A stretch of DNA of 64,000 bases from Nageia nagi (GCA_050084985.1 JBITNC010000001.1:103912001-103976000), one strand, 5' to 3'; counted from the stretch's first letter, positions 1-12,435 are shown. The notes: generated by a model not told the origin, from the letters alone. A program made the numbers and translations.

Positions 1-955
1 AAAGAAGGGAAACTAGATATTACCCCAATGGTTGTGGTAAATGTAAATATGTAGAGTGTTCCAAATATAAATCAATCTAGAATTCTTGTAAATACTTCCA
101 TGGTAGATGGTAAAAGCCTCCAATCCATAGAAAATAAGATTGATAGGTTAAATAAAAAAATAGATCAATAGAAGAAGGACTATTCCTAAAAAATAAAACA
201 ATAGCCAGGTTGTAAAATCAAAATAAAAAATTAATAGGGATGTTGGATAAGTAGAAATTAAAGTTTGAAAAAAGCATAGAATAAGGTGAGGATAAGATGA
301 AAAATATAAAGAAATAAATAGAAGAATTCAAATCTCAAGCTGCTGTAATTGATAATCAAAAAGCCTAAAAGACTAAAGAGGATTTGAAGAAGGGACTAAC
401 AACAAACAAAGTATTTGATGATGATAATACAAAGCTGCTACAAATTGTTAAAAACCTTAGAAAGTCCTTGGTTGAGCAAATAGTAGAAATACTAGTGAGT
501 TTGTCATAGCTACATTTGTTGAAAAATCAAATAGAACAAGCTATCTAGTCGTATATCACCTAGGCTACTCTACATAAATTAGCCCTAAATATACCTAGAT
601 CAATAATTGAAAGTATACAAAATTAGTTGAAAGCCTTGGTAGAAAAGGATTTAGCTACCATCACTCTAAGGCCAAGGCAAACAATTTTGAGAACTCAGGA
701 TATCTATGAATTACAAAATCTAGTGTTTAATATGGATATTCACAAACACTAGTTGAAGAGAGAAATCAATTTTATTAATAAATTTGTTTATTATTTAATT
801 GAATTAAAGGATCCCAAATTATCATAATAACAAGATGTATAGGGTAGTGCTAACTGATGGGTGACAAATACCATATAATTTTTAGAACAATATTTCTCTG
901 AGAAATAAATCTTATATTTACAACAAATAAATGACCTAGCTTAGGAGGTAATTAC
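1..955 (+). pseudogene. decayed, unrecognised coding remnant
   Basis: The plus strand holds short open stretches separated by many stops and frame changes. The first 180 bases are open in frame 1 except for two TAG codons and read as a Lys/Asn/Asp-rich, probably coiled-coil segment (for example LQSIENKIDRLNKKID). Further open blocks at about 440-800 are Leu/Gln/Glu/Lys-rich and helical in character. Many stops are TAG where Gln would fit a coiled coil, suggesting an old coding sequence decayed by C-to-T change. I do not recognise the family; a structural protein of a retroelement or a repeat-borne ORF are both possible. The last part overlaps the first copy of the 639-bp tandem repeat downstream. 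Confidence 0.35.
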
Positions 956-2742
956 AAGGTTTCTATACATTGAAATACTAGAAAATGTGCTAAAAAGTTT
1001 CAAAGTAGATACATTTAAACTACAAGTGTACCCTTATTTATCACAAGTAGATTATCAAGAATTGAAAAATTTGAATAAGAAACTCTAGTATTTATTCTTT
1101 GCAAAATTAATTCCACCACCTAAAACCTTTATAAAATATTCTTTCGAAAAGGTAAGTGGAAGCAACAAGTAAAGGTTCAATTCTCAAGTAGGCTAAGACC
1201 TCAAGAGCCACTAGAAGATTGTTATTCTTTCATAATCACACTCTAAATATAAGGTAAAATTTTGAAATTACTTATTTTTTCATTCCTTTCAAATAAAATC
1301 ATTTGTAATTCCCATTTCCTAATCCCTTTCTATGAATTTACAAAATATTATAAGTGATCTTTACTCTTTATACTTAGTATAAAGAGTAAATAGGTCCTAA
1401 ACAATTTTGGTAACTTAACCTCTACATTGTTTAAAAGTGGGCATTCTCATGTAAATAACTCTCAAAAGTTGGTCATAGTTTAGTTGGGTGTATTTTAGTA
1501 ATTCTACATAGGTTTAAGGTAATAAGATGCTGTAAATATGTCTAATTCATGTTTAGGAAGTGTTGTAATATGTATGGGAAATACCATAGCATGTAAGGTT
1601 TCTATACATCAAAATACTAGAGAATGTGCTAAAAAGTTTCAAAGTAGATACATTTAAACTACAAGCATACCCTATTTTATCACAAGTAGATTATCAAGAA
1701 TTGAAAATTTTAAATAAGAAACTATAGTAATTATTCTTTGCAAAATTAATTCCACCACCTAAAACCTTTATAAAATATTCTTTTGAAAAGGTAAGCAGAA
1801 GCAAGAAGTAAAGGTTCAATTCTCAATCAGGTTGAGACCTCAAGACCTACAATAAGATTGTTATTCTTTCATAATCACACTCTAAATATAGGGTAACATT
1901 TTGACATTATTTATTTTTTCATTCCTTTCAAATAAAATCATTCTTAATTCCTATTTCCTAATCCCCCTCCATGAATTTACAAAATATTATAAGTGATCTT
2001 TACTCTTTATACTTAGTATAAAAAGTAAATAGGTCTTAAACAATTTTGGTAACTTAAGCTCTATATTGTTTAAAAGTGGGAATTGTCATGTAAATAACTC
2101 TTGAATGTTGGTCATAGTTTAGTTGGGTGTATTTCAGTAACTGTACATAGGTTTAAGGTAATAAGATGTTGTAAATATGTCTAATTCATGTTGAGAAAGT
2201 GTTGTAATATGTATGTGAAATACCATAGCATGTAAGGTTTCTATACATCAAAATACTAGAGAATGTGCTAAAAAGTTTCAAAGTAGATACATTTAAACTA
2301 GAAGCATACCCTATTTTATCACAAGAATATTATCAAGAATTGAAAAATTTGAATAAGAAACTCTAGTATTTATTCTTTGTAGAATTAATTCTACCACCTA
2401 AAACCTTTTTAAAATATTCTTTCAAAAAGGTAAGTGGAAGCAATATGTAAAGGTTCAATTCTCAAGCACGTTGAGACCTCAAGAGCTGCTAGAAGATTGT
2501 TATTCTTTCATAATCACACTCTAAATATAGGGTAAAATTTTGACATTATTTATTTTTTCACTCTTTTAAAATAAAATCATACATAATTCCCATTTCCTAC
2601 TCCCCTTACATGTATTTACAAAATATTATAAGTGATCTTTACTCTATATACTTCTATAAAGAGTATATAGGTCTTAAATAATTTTAGTAACTTAACCCCT
2701 ATATTGTTTAAAAGTGGGAATTTTCATGTAAATAACTCTCAA
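956..2742. repeat. 639-bp tandem direct repeat, 2.8 copies
   Basis: Three near-identical copies begin with AAGGTTTCTATACAT at 956, 1595 and 2234, an exact 639-base spacing. The third stops at about 2742 after AATAACTCTC. The copies differ at scattered positions (for example TACATTGAAA against TACATCAAAA) and by few indels, so they are moderately old. Each unit contains the end of the upstream decayed reading frame followed by AT-rich non-coding sequence, so the unit probably arose by tandem duplication of that element's 3' part. Confidence 0.9.
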
Positions 2743-2817
2743 TAAGAAGTGCATCCTCTAAGATCTGCTAATTTGAAGCAATGACATCATACCTTTTATC
2801 TAAAAATAGTAGGTGCT

Positions 2818-3111
2818 AAGATAATCTTCAATGGATACCACATAAATAATATTTAGTGGAAGATATTTCAGAAGACTAGCAAATAGAACCCACTGATTTT
2901 GAGTGATGATGTTAGATATTTTACCAAAAATTGGTGGGCGTTAAAGAAAATATCTACCATCACTAAGATAATCTTCAATGGGTACTACATAAATAATATT
3001 TAGTGGAAGATATTTTAGAAGACTAGCAAATAGAACCCATTGATTTTGAGTGGTGATGTCAAATATTTTACCAAAAATTGGTGGGTGTTAAAGAAAATAT
3101 CTACCGTCACT
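2818..3111. repeat. 147-bp direct duplication
   Basis: Two adjacent copies start with AAGATAATCTTCAATGG at 2818 and 2965. The second differs by about ten substitutions, mostly transitions, with no indel. 147 is a multiple of three. In the plus frame both copies read through a stretch including YFTKNWWALKKIST, interrupted by TAG/TAA codons, so the duplicated unit may derive from coding sequence. Family not recognised. Confidence 0.88.
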
Positions 3112-4145
3112 AAACCTTGCCAAAAGAGAGTAGAGCCCATCATACTGAGAAAGGAATAATGAGTTGAGAAGAACACTTGGTTCCATTTAATCATGAGTGT
3201 TTGGCCCTCAGGTCTCTTTTAATATTTTGACCATGACTCATTTTCACATGATATTAATAGTTCTTTCTTGTATTTCAATGATAAATTATTCATTGCCCTT
3301 ACTATTTCATGCAACTCGAAGCTATAGTAATGACCATAAATGATTGAAGAAAGTTAGATGGCCATTGATAGAGCATAGAGACATGTCATACCAATCAAGT
3401 CAATGGACCATACCTTCATAATCAACTATAGTCATAACAGGATGTAGTTAATGATAGATAATACGGATTATGGCTAGAAGGTACAAAAATTCAGAGAGAT
3501 TAAACTACTAGACCTTGGCATTGATTGTACTTAGTCACTATGCAATCTATCATAGTTGTGATTATAATTTGTACATTTGTAAATAGTTCCTCATACTATT
3601 CTTAACCAATATAGTAATTAAGAGCAATAATGATGGATAACCATCTAATAATAGATGTAAATATATAGTGGACTATTATAGTTCTAATGGGTTGGACATT
3701 CTAGCCAATTTACCCAATATATGAGATGCTTTATGTGTGATAATACAATATCATGATGCTTTGTCCTTCATAGTTTGTGACTGTGCATTATGTTTTATTG
3801 AATGTTATGCATAAAATATTCTCTTAAGTTGTGGTTATGTATTCTAATTATGAGAGCCTAAGAGTAACATAGTTTGCTATTCATAGTCTTGGCTATGGAT
3901 TGCTTCATGTGTGGTAATGCTTAGGCTAATTAGTTTTAGTTTATTTACCTCTCTTTGTTTGTTTATCTCTTTTTAGTCACTTTTAACCTTAATTATAGAT
4001 AAGAAATGATTTATAATTTAGGGATTGAGAAGAAAATCTCAATGAGTATATAATCCCACCACTTTTTGCTCTTTGAAGAACCCTACTATTGCAAAAAATG
4101 GATACCATGACTAGACCAAACCCTTAAGGTTATATTATATTGATC
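3112..4145. other. AT-rich spacer, nothing recognised
   Basis: No open frame of useful length, no repeat structure and no recognisable protein similarity on either strand. Probably old decayed intergenic or repeat sequence. Confidence 0.5.
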
Positions 4146-5150
4146 AATAGTAATGACCCACTCAATGATAATTATTGTGACCTTGATAATCTTGAGGAGC
4201 TTGAATTAAATTTGTGATAATTTATGTTATGAAATGAATTATAAATAGTTATATGAACAATTTGTGTGAGTTTGATGCTAACTTTGAGGTAGTGGTGACA
4301 CAAGTTACAAGTTGACTCGACATGGGAGTTAGGTTGGAGATCTTAGGGAACCAAAAAAGTGTTGGTTATGGGAATAGATTGGTGAGAGTGAAGAAATGAT
4401 TGGCATTGATTTATTGGTAGCCACAAAGATCCTCATAGATCATATAGATGGATATCATAATTACTATATATGATACTCATTTTCTATGCTCATGAGTGTG
4501 TATGTGCACTTGTGAATTTGCCTTGTAGGATGAGTGATCATCACAAGTAAATATGAGTGTTAAAAAAATAATATAATATGCATTTAGAAAATTGTTTGAT
4601 TATTTTCAAATGATGCAAGGAGTATTCTAATTATTTGAATTTGAAATTTTCACCAAGAATTTTTAGTAAAATTCGGTGAAAAAAAGAGTTAAGGTTAAAA
4701 GGATTATTTGTCATTTTTTGGTGGTTACAAGGTTATTTTAGGATTTTGTGAAAATAATGGAGAAGGTATCCCCATAATTCATTTCCTTGTGTTAGGTGTA
4801 TAAACTAATTGGAAATATTTTTTAGCCTAATATAAAGGGTATAAATTATTTTGTATGATATAATACTTAGAAACAAAATTATTTAAGACCTACCTATTTG
4901 GTTGGACAACTAGACACATTTTTTGGATATATTATAGCAACCTCTAGCTATAAATATTTGTGAAACCTTAAGGAAAAGGGGATACATCTTTCCCTCATAT
5001 TGGCTTTGGCCCCATGACAAAAGGAGTCCTCCCTTTTCAATCAACCAATTAGATTATCTAGGTGCTCTCTCTCAAAAAATTTAGCCCTTAAATGCTTAAA
5101 TTTTAGTTTTTTGAAATTTAAGTCCTTGGAATGATATTAAATATCATTAC
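4146..5150 (+). mobile_element. probable solo LTR of a Ty3/gypsy family
   Basis: The start, TAATGACCCACTCAATG, resembles the LTR start at 59,550 (TGTAGTGACCCACCCAAT). The two regions keep the same order of blocks: a part like GTTACAAGTTGA, a TGAGTGTGTATGTG-like segment, a GATCA-C-GTAAATGAGTGTT-like segment, TTTGAATTTGAAATTTT, CTTGTGTTAGGTGTATA, then TCTAGGTGC. No pol sequence adjoins either side, so it is best read as a solo or isolated LTR. The 3' end is not defined; similarity fades after about 5,150. Confidence 0.5.
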
Positions 5151-5689
5151 TTATTTGAGGATAGCATGTGATATGTTTGTAATTATTCGTTTACGTATTT
5201 AGTTTAGAATGAATATAGTACATATTCTATTTGAAATAAATAGAATATTCCTACTTGTTATTACAAGTGTTTTTAGTTCATTTCAATATTAGAATGCTTG
5301 TATTGATATGATAATAGACAATATTTTTTAGTTTTTGCCATTTGAGAGACAGTTTTTTGTAATCATTTGACAGTTTGCATGCGATAATATTTTGTCTACA
5401 TGTGGTTGGAGAAGGAAAAATAATTATTTTGAATTATTTGTGGTAATCAGGGGTAAATAAACTGTAAGTATACCATTTTGTCAAATAATAAAATAACCAT
5501 TTTCATCTACTCTTCGATGGATGCTCATACCATTTGCTGAAGCTTCCAAAGGAAGCACATTCTGGAAGAATGTTGCCAAAGCATTGCAGAGTTTGGCTCT
5601 ATAGCCGTGCACAAGCCTAAAGATTCTTTTTCAGAAAGAGTATTTGCACATATCTTGCAATCCATGAGACTGTTATCGTTAAGGTATTT

Positions 5690-6175
5690 TGTAGATAATT
5701 CACAGACCATTTTTCAGCGAATCCATTTTGTTTATATCAAGAAATTGCATTTTGATGTGTCATTTTGACAAACAATTTACTGGCCCCTTTAGCGTATCCA
5801 TTTTTTTGCATTTCGATTTGGTGTTTTGTCAAATTATTCTGAGGCCCTTCAACGTATCTATTTTGGGCATATCCTATAGTCTAAATTTCGATAAGGTAGT
5901 TTGTTAAAAAATTTGTAGGCACTTCAACACATCCATTCCTATGTTTAATGCGTCCATAAAATTGCATTCAATGAGGAATTTTGTTAAACAATTCATTGGT
6001 CCTTTCAATGTGTCTGTGACTGCATCCAATGCATCCCTTAGAATGCATTTGATGATGCATTTTGTTAAATAATTCCGTGGGTTCAACGCATTTGTTCTGC
6101 CTCCATTACATCCATGAGGCTACGTTCAATTGACAAATAATTTATAGGACCTTTTTAACGTATCCATTTGGGCAT
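5690..6175. repeat. degenerate 60-80-bp minisatellite
   Basis: About seven copies of a core like TTTGTTAAACAATT, then about 10 bases, then CCTTTCAACGTATCCATT occur near 5,690, 5,766, 5,825, 5,900, 5,981, 6,061 and 6,131, spaced 59-81 bases. On the minus strand the core reads approximately as Met-Asp-x-Leu-Lys-Gly-Pro ... Leu-Thr-Lys, and one window (6086-5904) stays open for 60 codons through more than two copies. It could be a decayed repeat-protein gene or a plain minisatellite. Not recognised. Confidence 0.6.
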
Positions 6176-8100
6176 TTTCGGCGACGAATGCAATCCTTGA
6201 ATGATAATAACTTCATTTACATTCTCATTCATATGTTACAACAAAATTAGGATTTTTCTAGTTCGTTGAGATCTATATAATGAATCGATTCCTCCATCTA
6301 TTGACACCAATAAAAATTATGCAAATTTCAGGTCTGTTGGAGACGAAGAGAAAATGGGACCATAAACTTTATCATTTGTACTTTGCCAAGTCTCTGTCGT
6401 TGATAATCTGGGTTTTACTTTAAGGCATCAGTAATTGATGAATTCAATATGGCCTATTCTCTATTAAAGCTTCATTAGTTAATGGAAAATATCATAATCA
6501 AGGGAATATTTTCACTTGAAAGAATTTTATTTTAATCCTTATAATGTATTGGGAAATGATAGCTTTAGTAAAATAATAATTGCTACATTTTAAATTACTA
6601 GAATGATTTTTCAGATTTGGTTTTGATCTTATCATTTGAAGAACCTATTGGACTCATTTATCATTAATGATGAATGTATATTAGATAATTGCAAACCTTT
6701 AGTAGGAAGATATATTGAATGGTTATCATATTAGAATTCAAATTGGATAAAAGAAAATTGTGCTCACATGTATTCCCATTCTTGAATAATTTTTATGATA
6801 AGAGTTCTAGAAATGACTTAGTTATATTGAACTTAGAAGAATGTGTTGTAACATGATGATTACAAATTTAATGGTGATATCAAATATGATTACATGGGCA
6901 ACATATGTGGAAATAGCAATAATGGAATTGAGTTTAAAAGTAATACTTGATTATATATTGACTACATATGAGAACATGTTATGAGATGATGATCTTTATT
7001 TCTTCTAAAATAGCTTGTATTTAACTCCATGATTAAGGAAGATATGTAGTCTTTTTGATGAGATCTAGTGCTTATCAAGATTTGAAATGGAGTATTTTTA
7101 AAATAAAATTACTTGAATAATAGCTTGGATTGGGATGATGCATGAAAATAATTACTAGAATCCATGATCAAGGAAGATAGGTAGCCTCTATAGAGATATA
7201 AAACCTCTTTAGAACAAGATGGAGTATTGTTTGAATAAAATTGTATGATATATTTGCATCTAAGGTAGGATGTATTTCATAAAACAAAAGAACTATCTTG
7301 ATCCTCATAAAAATCTAACTAAATTCTAGTACTCAACACCACATTTTCTTTGTTCACTTGGTTGGATGCATGAACAAGGATGATGAAATATGGATGAAGA
7401 CTCATTAAAGGAAAAGGATGGTGATGAAGAACCCCTTCATTATTGATCCTACTTATGTAAATAGGGTCATTGCAAATTATACAATAGTAGCAAACCCTAA
7501 TTTGACACACCATGTATGAAGAAACAATGACTCATGGGAGATAATATGTATTTCTAAACATGACCATAATCAATGGTTAGGATCATACTAGGTGTAATGT
7601 AATTCCTTATTAGGTGAATTAATGATATATCTTATTTGGAAAAGTAAAGTCATATGAATTATATGATGCATTTTATTCCTTTATAAACAATGAAGTTTTG
7701 ACATGCCTTGTCTCCAAAATATGATCAAAGTTAAAAAGTCTATAGAAATATAACTTCTTAATGTATCAAATAAACTTCATTTATGGATTTAAGGTATGGA
7801 GGCACAATGTTAAGATTGTAAGATTTAAAGTAAAAATTGGATGGTGTGAATGTAGGATTAAAGTAACCCATGTCAATTTTGTGGATTATTGAATGCTATT
7901 TTCATTCTTTTTTCTTATTGTCATTAGATTCTACTTTCCAATTCAAATTATGTTATTCTAAAATTTGTATGTGATATTTACTCTAAATCTTTAAGTTTAA
8001 GGAAATTACATATCAATGTGTTCTTCAATGGAGGGGGCATGTTTATAAAGGAATCAAATGCATTTGACATCATTCCAAAGTTTAAAGACTAGTTCTATTA
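6176..8100. other. AT-rich region without a gene; one imperfect duplication
   Basis: No supported coding sequence. Two similar segments of about 110-130 bases lie at about 7,010-7,110 and 7,120-7,240, sharing CCATGATTAAGGAAGAT/CCATGATCAAGGAAGAT, then GGAGTATT and AATAAAATT. Short minus-strand open stretches (for example 7319-7513) resemble no known family. Confidence 0.5.
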
Positions 8101-8125
8101 AGCTGGTTGAGAAAATATAGCCTTC

Positions 8126-8380
8126 TTATGCATGAAAGTTGCATATTTTAATAGGCATTATATATTCATACATGATGTCATCATTAAAAAATTTCATAAC
8201 ATATGTTTTATCACCTCCTTTCTGTAACCTTTCTTCAAGTGAATCAATCATGTAACATGCATTGTTGAACACCTTTAGAATAAAATAATTCTTGTTCCAT
8301 ATGATGATGTATATGCCTAATAAATTCTTAATTGATTTCCATGTATTCAAAGGATCAAGAAATTTTGGTTGAATTTTCAA
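8126..8380 (-). pseudogene. relic similar to plant EEIG1/EHBP1 N-terminal (C2 NT) domain protein
   Basis: An 84-codon open stretch contains a tryptophan-bearing LNTWKSIKNLLG segment, then NYFILKV, ACYMIDSLEERL and KTYVMKFFND. From memory, this matches the order and spacing of a plant family whose signature is roughly IDTLGERL-EGC--AYILKF, annotated as having an EEIG1/EHBP1 N-terminal (C2 NT-type) domain and thought to act in membrane or organelle positioning. Only this conserved patch is present, with no start context or further exons, and the usual Gly and Cys are replaced (SLEERL, KGGDK). It is therefore likely a captured or processed fragment. The family assignment is from memory and uncertain. 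Confidence 0.35.
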
Positions 8381-8449
8381 GATATTTAGTTTTATTAAAC
8401 CAAAATAATATATCTCACTATTAAAGAGAGATGAAAGTCCCTAATAGAT

Positions 8450-8780
8450 ATATCTTATGTGAAAAAAAGATGAAGAAACAATTAGCCACATGTTGCTCTT
8501 GTGTGATTTGATGATGCAAATCTAAGATATCATTCTAAATAAACTTGAGAAATAAGTGACTATCCCTCCATCATTAGAAATGTTTATTAAGGAATGGAAC
8601 TTAGGAGATTCCAAAAAGGAGGTTCAAGAGTTAGAAGGCATCCTTCTAGCCCACATTTGTTGTAATATATGGAAAGAACAAAATGCTAGGATCTTTAGAG
8701 AATGTGGCTAGACAACTACCAAAGTAACACACAAAGAATTCAAGTGACAAATGAAAATATTTTCATATGTATGAATATCA
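8450..8780 (+). mobile_element. LINE-1-type retrotransposon, 3' end (zinc-binding RT tail)
   Basis: The frame reads ETISHMLLLCDLM, then about 40 residues later a tryptophan segment and ILLAHICCNIWKEQNARIF. This is the hallmark of the zinc-binding region after the reverse transcriptase in plant L1-like non-LTR elements (E-T-x-x-H-hydrophobic-C, then W-x-I-W-K-x-R/Q-N-x-R-x-F). Stops interrupt it (TAA after MMQI, TAG after RECG). The catalytic RT is not visible upstream, as expected for a 5'-truncated LINE. No poly(A) tail is obvious. Confidence 0.7.
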
Positions 8781-9159
8781 ACCCAAAAAAGGATGAGGAG
8801 TTTGTTAACTTCATTGAAAAGCACCACTTGGATGGCTTGTCAGATATTCCAGTTAGAGGGTGCAAAGCTCACATCACCCAATCATCATGATCACTTACAT
8901 TATGATAAATACAAAGAGGGGCCTCAAATTTAAATTCAAGAGAGGAGTTATTAGGTTAACCATTAGAACATGTGATTTGTATGTTGATAAGATGTCTAAG
9001 GAGTGAAAAGGAGGTTTAATTTCTTCAAAAGCCATCAATTTTACAACACTATTATTGATTTGGGTTTGGCTTACCATTGTTGCATGAAAGGGTGATGGTA
9101 TAAGAAAATCATGTAGAGTCAATCCTAGCAGCATGAGGGAGCTTATATTTGATTAAGAA

Positions 9160-9424
9160 TGCTAGGCTAAATTCAAAAAGGGAGGATAACAATATTCATT
9201 AAGATGTACCAAGGAAGCTTGCTTGTACTTTTGTTAAAAAATATGGAGGGAGGGGAAGGGGATACCATTGAAATAGGATTTTTTGTGATTAGTTTCTTGA
9301 TGGAAGCTATTGCAGTGGTATCCCACTTGAGTCTAGAAGGAAGGGTGCTACATAGAAATGAAAAAGCAAGGCATGAGGAAATTGAAGCCTTTCTTGTAGA
9401 GCGGGAGGAGCTAGTCAAATATGG
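9160..9424 (+). pseudogene. left half of an ORF split by a gypsy insertion
   Basis: The stretch from 9204 is open for 73 codons up to the LTR boundary and is mainly acidic/basic helical (KARHEEIEAFLVEREELVKY). The codon reading at the break is TAT GG(T). Removing the inserted element and one copy of the 5-base target site joins it, in frame and without a stop at the junction, to the frame starting at 17,898. That reads Tyr-Gly-Arg-Ser-Leu-Pro-Lys-Pro across the join. The upstream part, before the Met at 9204, is disrupted by stops. I do not recognise the protein; a host gene or an ORF of an older repeat are both possible. Confidence 0.55.
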
Positions 9425-10158
9425 TGTTATAACCTAAATAATAATTATTATGGTTATTTACCTTATAATTAAATTCATTAACTAACTATGAATAATAAGA
9501 AATTAATGACATGAAATATGATAATGACTTGATTGACATTGACTATCAAAATTAGATTTACAGAAGATACAAACCTATCCTTTACCTGTGATGATGAATG
9601 AAGGAAAAATTAAATCAAAAGAGGATAGATGATGAGCTTCCCTGAAACATGAATCCACTAATATGACCTCAACCCAACAACAACACTAGAATCCCAATGA
9701 TAATACCCACTTACCATAATAGAATATCTTACCCTTTCACTCAATGTCATCATCCCACCTTCGATCCACCAAATCTCAAATATGAAGGAATGAAAGATCA
9801 TAGGAATGTAGAGCTCAATGTATAATAAGAATCCTGATATGATAAGTGATTTTAAGAAATACCAATCAATATTGACACAAAAATATTACCACCCATCAAG
9901 AATTTAGGATTATATCATGTCATATCATATATTTTATCATGTATAACCTCTCCACCTTTATAGATAGTAGGTCTAGTGCTAAGGCTCCTCCTTATGCTTA
10001 TTGTGATATTGAGGTGACCTATTACCATAAAACATAAGGGTAGATGAGAGTGCACATGGAAAAGAGCATTTATTTAATAAAATAAATAAATTATTTCAAA
10101 TATATAAAAAGGTATTTTAACTAAATCAAAATTCCTTTTTAGGTATTAGCATATGCCC
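9425..10158 (-). repeat. 3' LTR of the minus-strand gypsy element
   Basis: This is a direct repeat of 17,164-17,897. Both begin on the plus strand with TGTT(A/G)TAACC and run collinearly through AATAATAATTATTA, TTTCACTCAAT, ATATCATGTCAT, GACCTATTACCATAAAACATAA and AAATTATTTCAAATATATAAAAAGG to about GTATTAGCATATGCC. The copies differ by frequent substitutions and small indels, so the insertion is old. The right border is accurate to a few bases. Confidence 0.88.
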
Positions 10159-10984
10159 TACTTTGAATATGTTTTTTATGTTTTTGATACAAAATAAAAT
10201 CAAATCATGAATTCAAATTATAACATGGAAATTAAGAAGATACTACCTAAAGAGCTTTAACATGGGAACAACTTCATATATCCTAGTTTTTGTTTATGTT
10301 AAGCCCCCTCTTTGACTTGGTTGCAACATGATGGACCTCTTATCATAGGAACAATCCAAGAAAAACAAAAAGGTACTTGAAAAGAGCTTAAAAAAGAAAT
10401 ATTTTGCATAATATATCTCTAATATAAACCTTAAACAACATTATATGGAAAGTATGGTAAGTGATAGGAAAGCAAACCTTTCCTAGGTGATTATCCACCA
10501 TAATGAGATGAAGATGATAAACAATTTAGATTGATCATCTTGGTTTTCCAATTCACTATGTTGCCATACAAAGGTACTAAATGATAAGATTTACCCTTCC
10601 TTATAAAGGAATCAAGGATAAGAATGATCAAATTGGTTTCCCAAGCCACAATGTAGCCATTTATTGATAAGAGTGCCCCTTACTTACAAACAAGGCAAAT
10701 GATATAAAAAACAAATCCCATATTGACATATTTTGATAAGCATTATTGATAAGCAAGTTTTTACAAAAGTGATATGAAAGTAAAGGAAAGAAATATGTTT
10801 TCATTAATTTACCATGATAAAAAAGAGATGATCATTTTTCTTGGATTTTTTTGATCTCTTGAATCCAACAATGTCACTGGGAACATAGTGGCATTGCTAG
10901 GTTATAGCCTTATTTTCTTGAAATGTTATTATGAAAAGAAGAAGAAATGCACATATTTACAAAAATGATTAGATACTTTTTTTT
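10159..10984 (-). other. 3' untranslated region of the gypsy element
   Basis: Lies between the integrase C-terminus and the 3' LTR. No coding similarity is visible. It contains two related segments, near 10,525-10,570 and 10,620-10,670, sharing TTGG-TTTCCAA/CAA-CCACTATGTTGCCA-like text. A clean polypurine tract next to the LTR is not recognisable. Confidence 0.4.
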
Positions 10985-12060
10985 TTAGATGCATAATATT
11001 AATTGGATTAAATTCTTATTTTCCTTCAATTATGGATAATTTATATGCACTTGTTCCATAATTTGCAATGTCAATTTAAGGACCTATCCAGTTAGGTTCT
11101 AACTTACCTTTCTTTTCATTTTCCAAAACTTTAGTGTTGTTAAGGTTTTATTTTAAGACTAGATCACCAACTTTGAATTATTTAGGCTTGATCTTTTTTT
11201 TATAGGATTTTGGATTTTATAATGGTAGACATGAAGGTATTCTAAAGTATTAACCTATTTTTCATACAGGACATTAAGTTGGGCTAATCTAGCTTTTCTT
11301 CTATCATCATTAGGAATGAGACCATCTAGTGACACATGAAGAGATGGGATATTTAACTCAATGGGAACTACAACTTTATAACCATACATCAAGGAGAAAG
11401 AATTTGCACCCACAAAAGTCCTTATACCTTTGCTAAAGGTGTAAAAATCATAATGGAGTTGTTCATGCCAATATTTACCATGTTTTACAATAGTTTTGGA
11501 TATGATACTCTTAATGACCTTGTTAGAAGCTTTACCTTAACCATTACCTTGGGGGTAATATGTGTTAGAGAACTTTTGTTCAATATGTTATTTAGCAAAA
11601 AAATCCTTATTAGTTACCTTTAAAGCTAGAACCATTATCCGTAAATAATTTAGAAGGCACACCATATCTAGAAATGATAAACTCGGCAAGAAATTCAATG
11701 ATCTTACCTCCTTTTGCATATTTCATGTGTATAGCATCCACCTATTTTGTGAAACAGATTGTAGTTGTAATGATAAAATTATGGCCATCTCTTTAAACAA
11801 GGTTAATTTTACCAATAAAATCAAGTGCTCAAAAATTAAAAGGCAAAGGAGATATAGTAGAATGCAAAGCATGAGAAGGTGAAGGTTGAAGACTAGCATT
11901 CTTTTGATACTGTTCAAAGTTTTTGATATACAATTTATACTCTTAAAGCATAGTAGGCCAATAATAACCTAGTTCAAGAAACTATTGATAAAAAAATTTA
12001 GAACTAAAGTGTCCACCACATTCACCATCATGACCTTGGTGAATGGCCATGTCTACTTCA
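10985..12060 (-). pseudogene. gypsy integrase remnant
   Basis: Read on the minus strand, the N-terminal zinc-binding part includes GHDGECGGHF and GYYWPTML near 12,040-11,960. The catalytic core follows with LDFIGKINL, then ITTTICFTK, YAKGGKIIEFLAEFIISRYG and SKLFTDNGSSF (about 11,850-11,630). This gives the first two Asp of the D,D,E triad (LDFIG, TDNG). The C-terminal part has FKVGDLVLK and KLEPNWIGP at about 11,190-11,080. The region between is shredded by stops. This enzyme would insert the element's cDNA into chromosomes; here it cannot be made. Confidence 0.78.
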
Positions 12061-12435
12061 TGCCTTATTAAACATATAAGAAGAGCACCATAAAAAGATC
12101 TTCTATACAATAAAAATATGATCAAAGGTAACATTAAATACTCAATTGGTACCTTTTTAAGTCATTCTAGCATTATTGTCAAAGGTAACATTAATAACAT
12201 CATCTTTAAGATAATTAAAAATATCTTAATTCCATTCATATGCATTAATACAAGTAGTAGAAAAACAATGATCCTTAATGAAATCTTCAACAACAAATTC
12301 ATGGGAAGGCTTATCGATATTTTTGATTGTGAGAATAGTCTCTTCATCTTTTATGAAAATAGGAACAAGGTAAGCGACACTAGCCATAACATCAACATAC
12401 CTAATGTTGAATCTTGAAATGTTGTTAATTTCTTA

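Noticed and set aside
1160-1200. GGTTCAATTCTC resembling a tRNA T-arm
   Set aside because: No acceptor, D or anticodon arms can be folded around it, and it recurs as part of the 639-base repeat.
12118-12417. 99-codon plus-strand open stretch
   Set aside because: Complement of the decayed minus-strand gypsy pol between RNase H and integrase; no similarity of its own.
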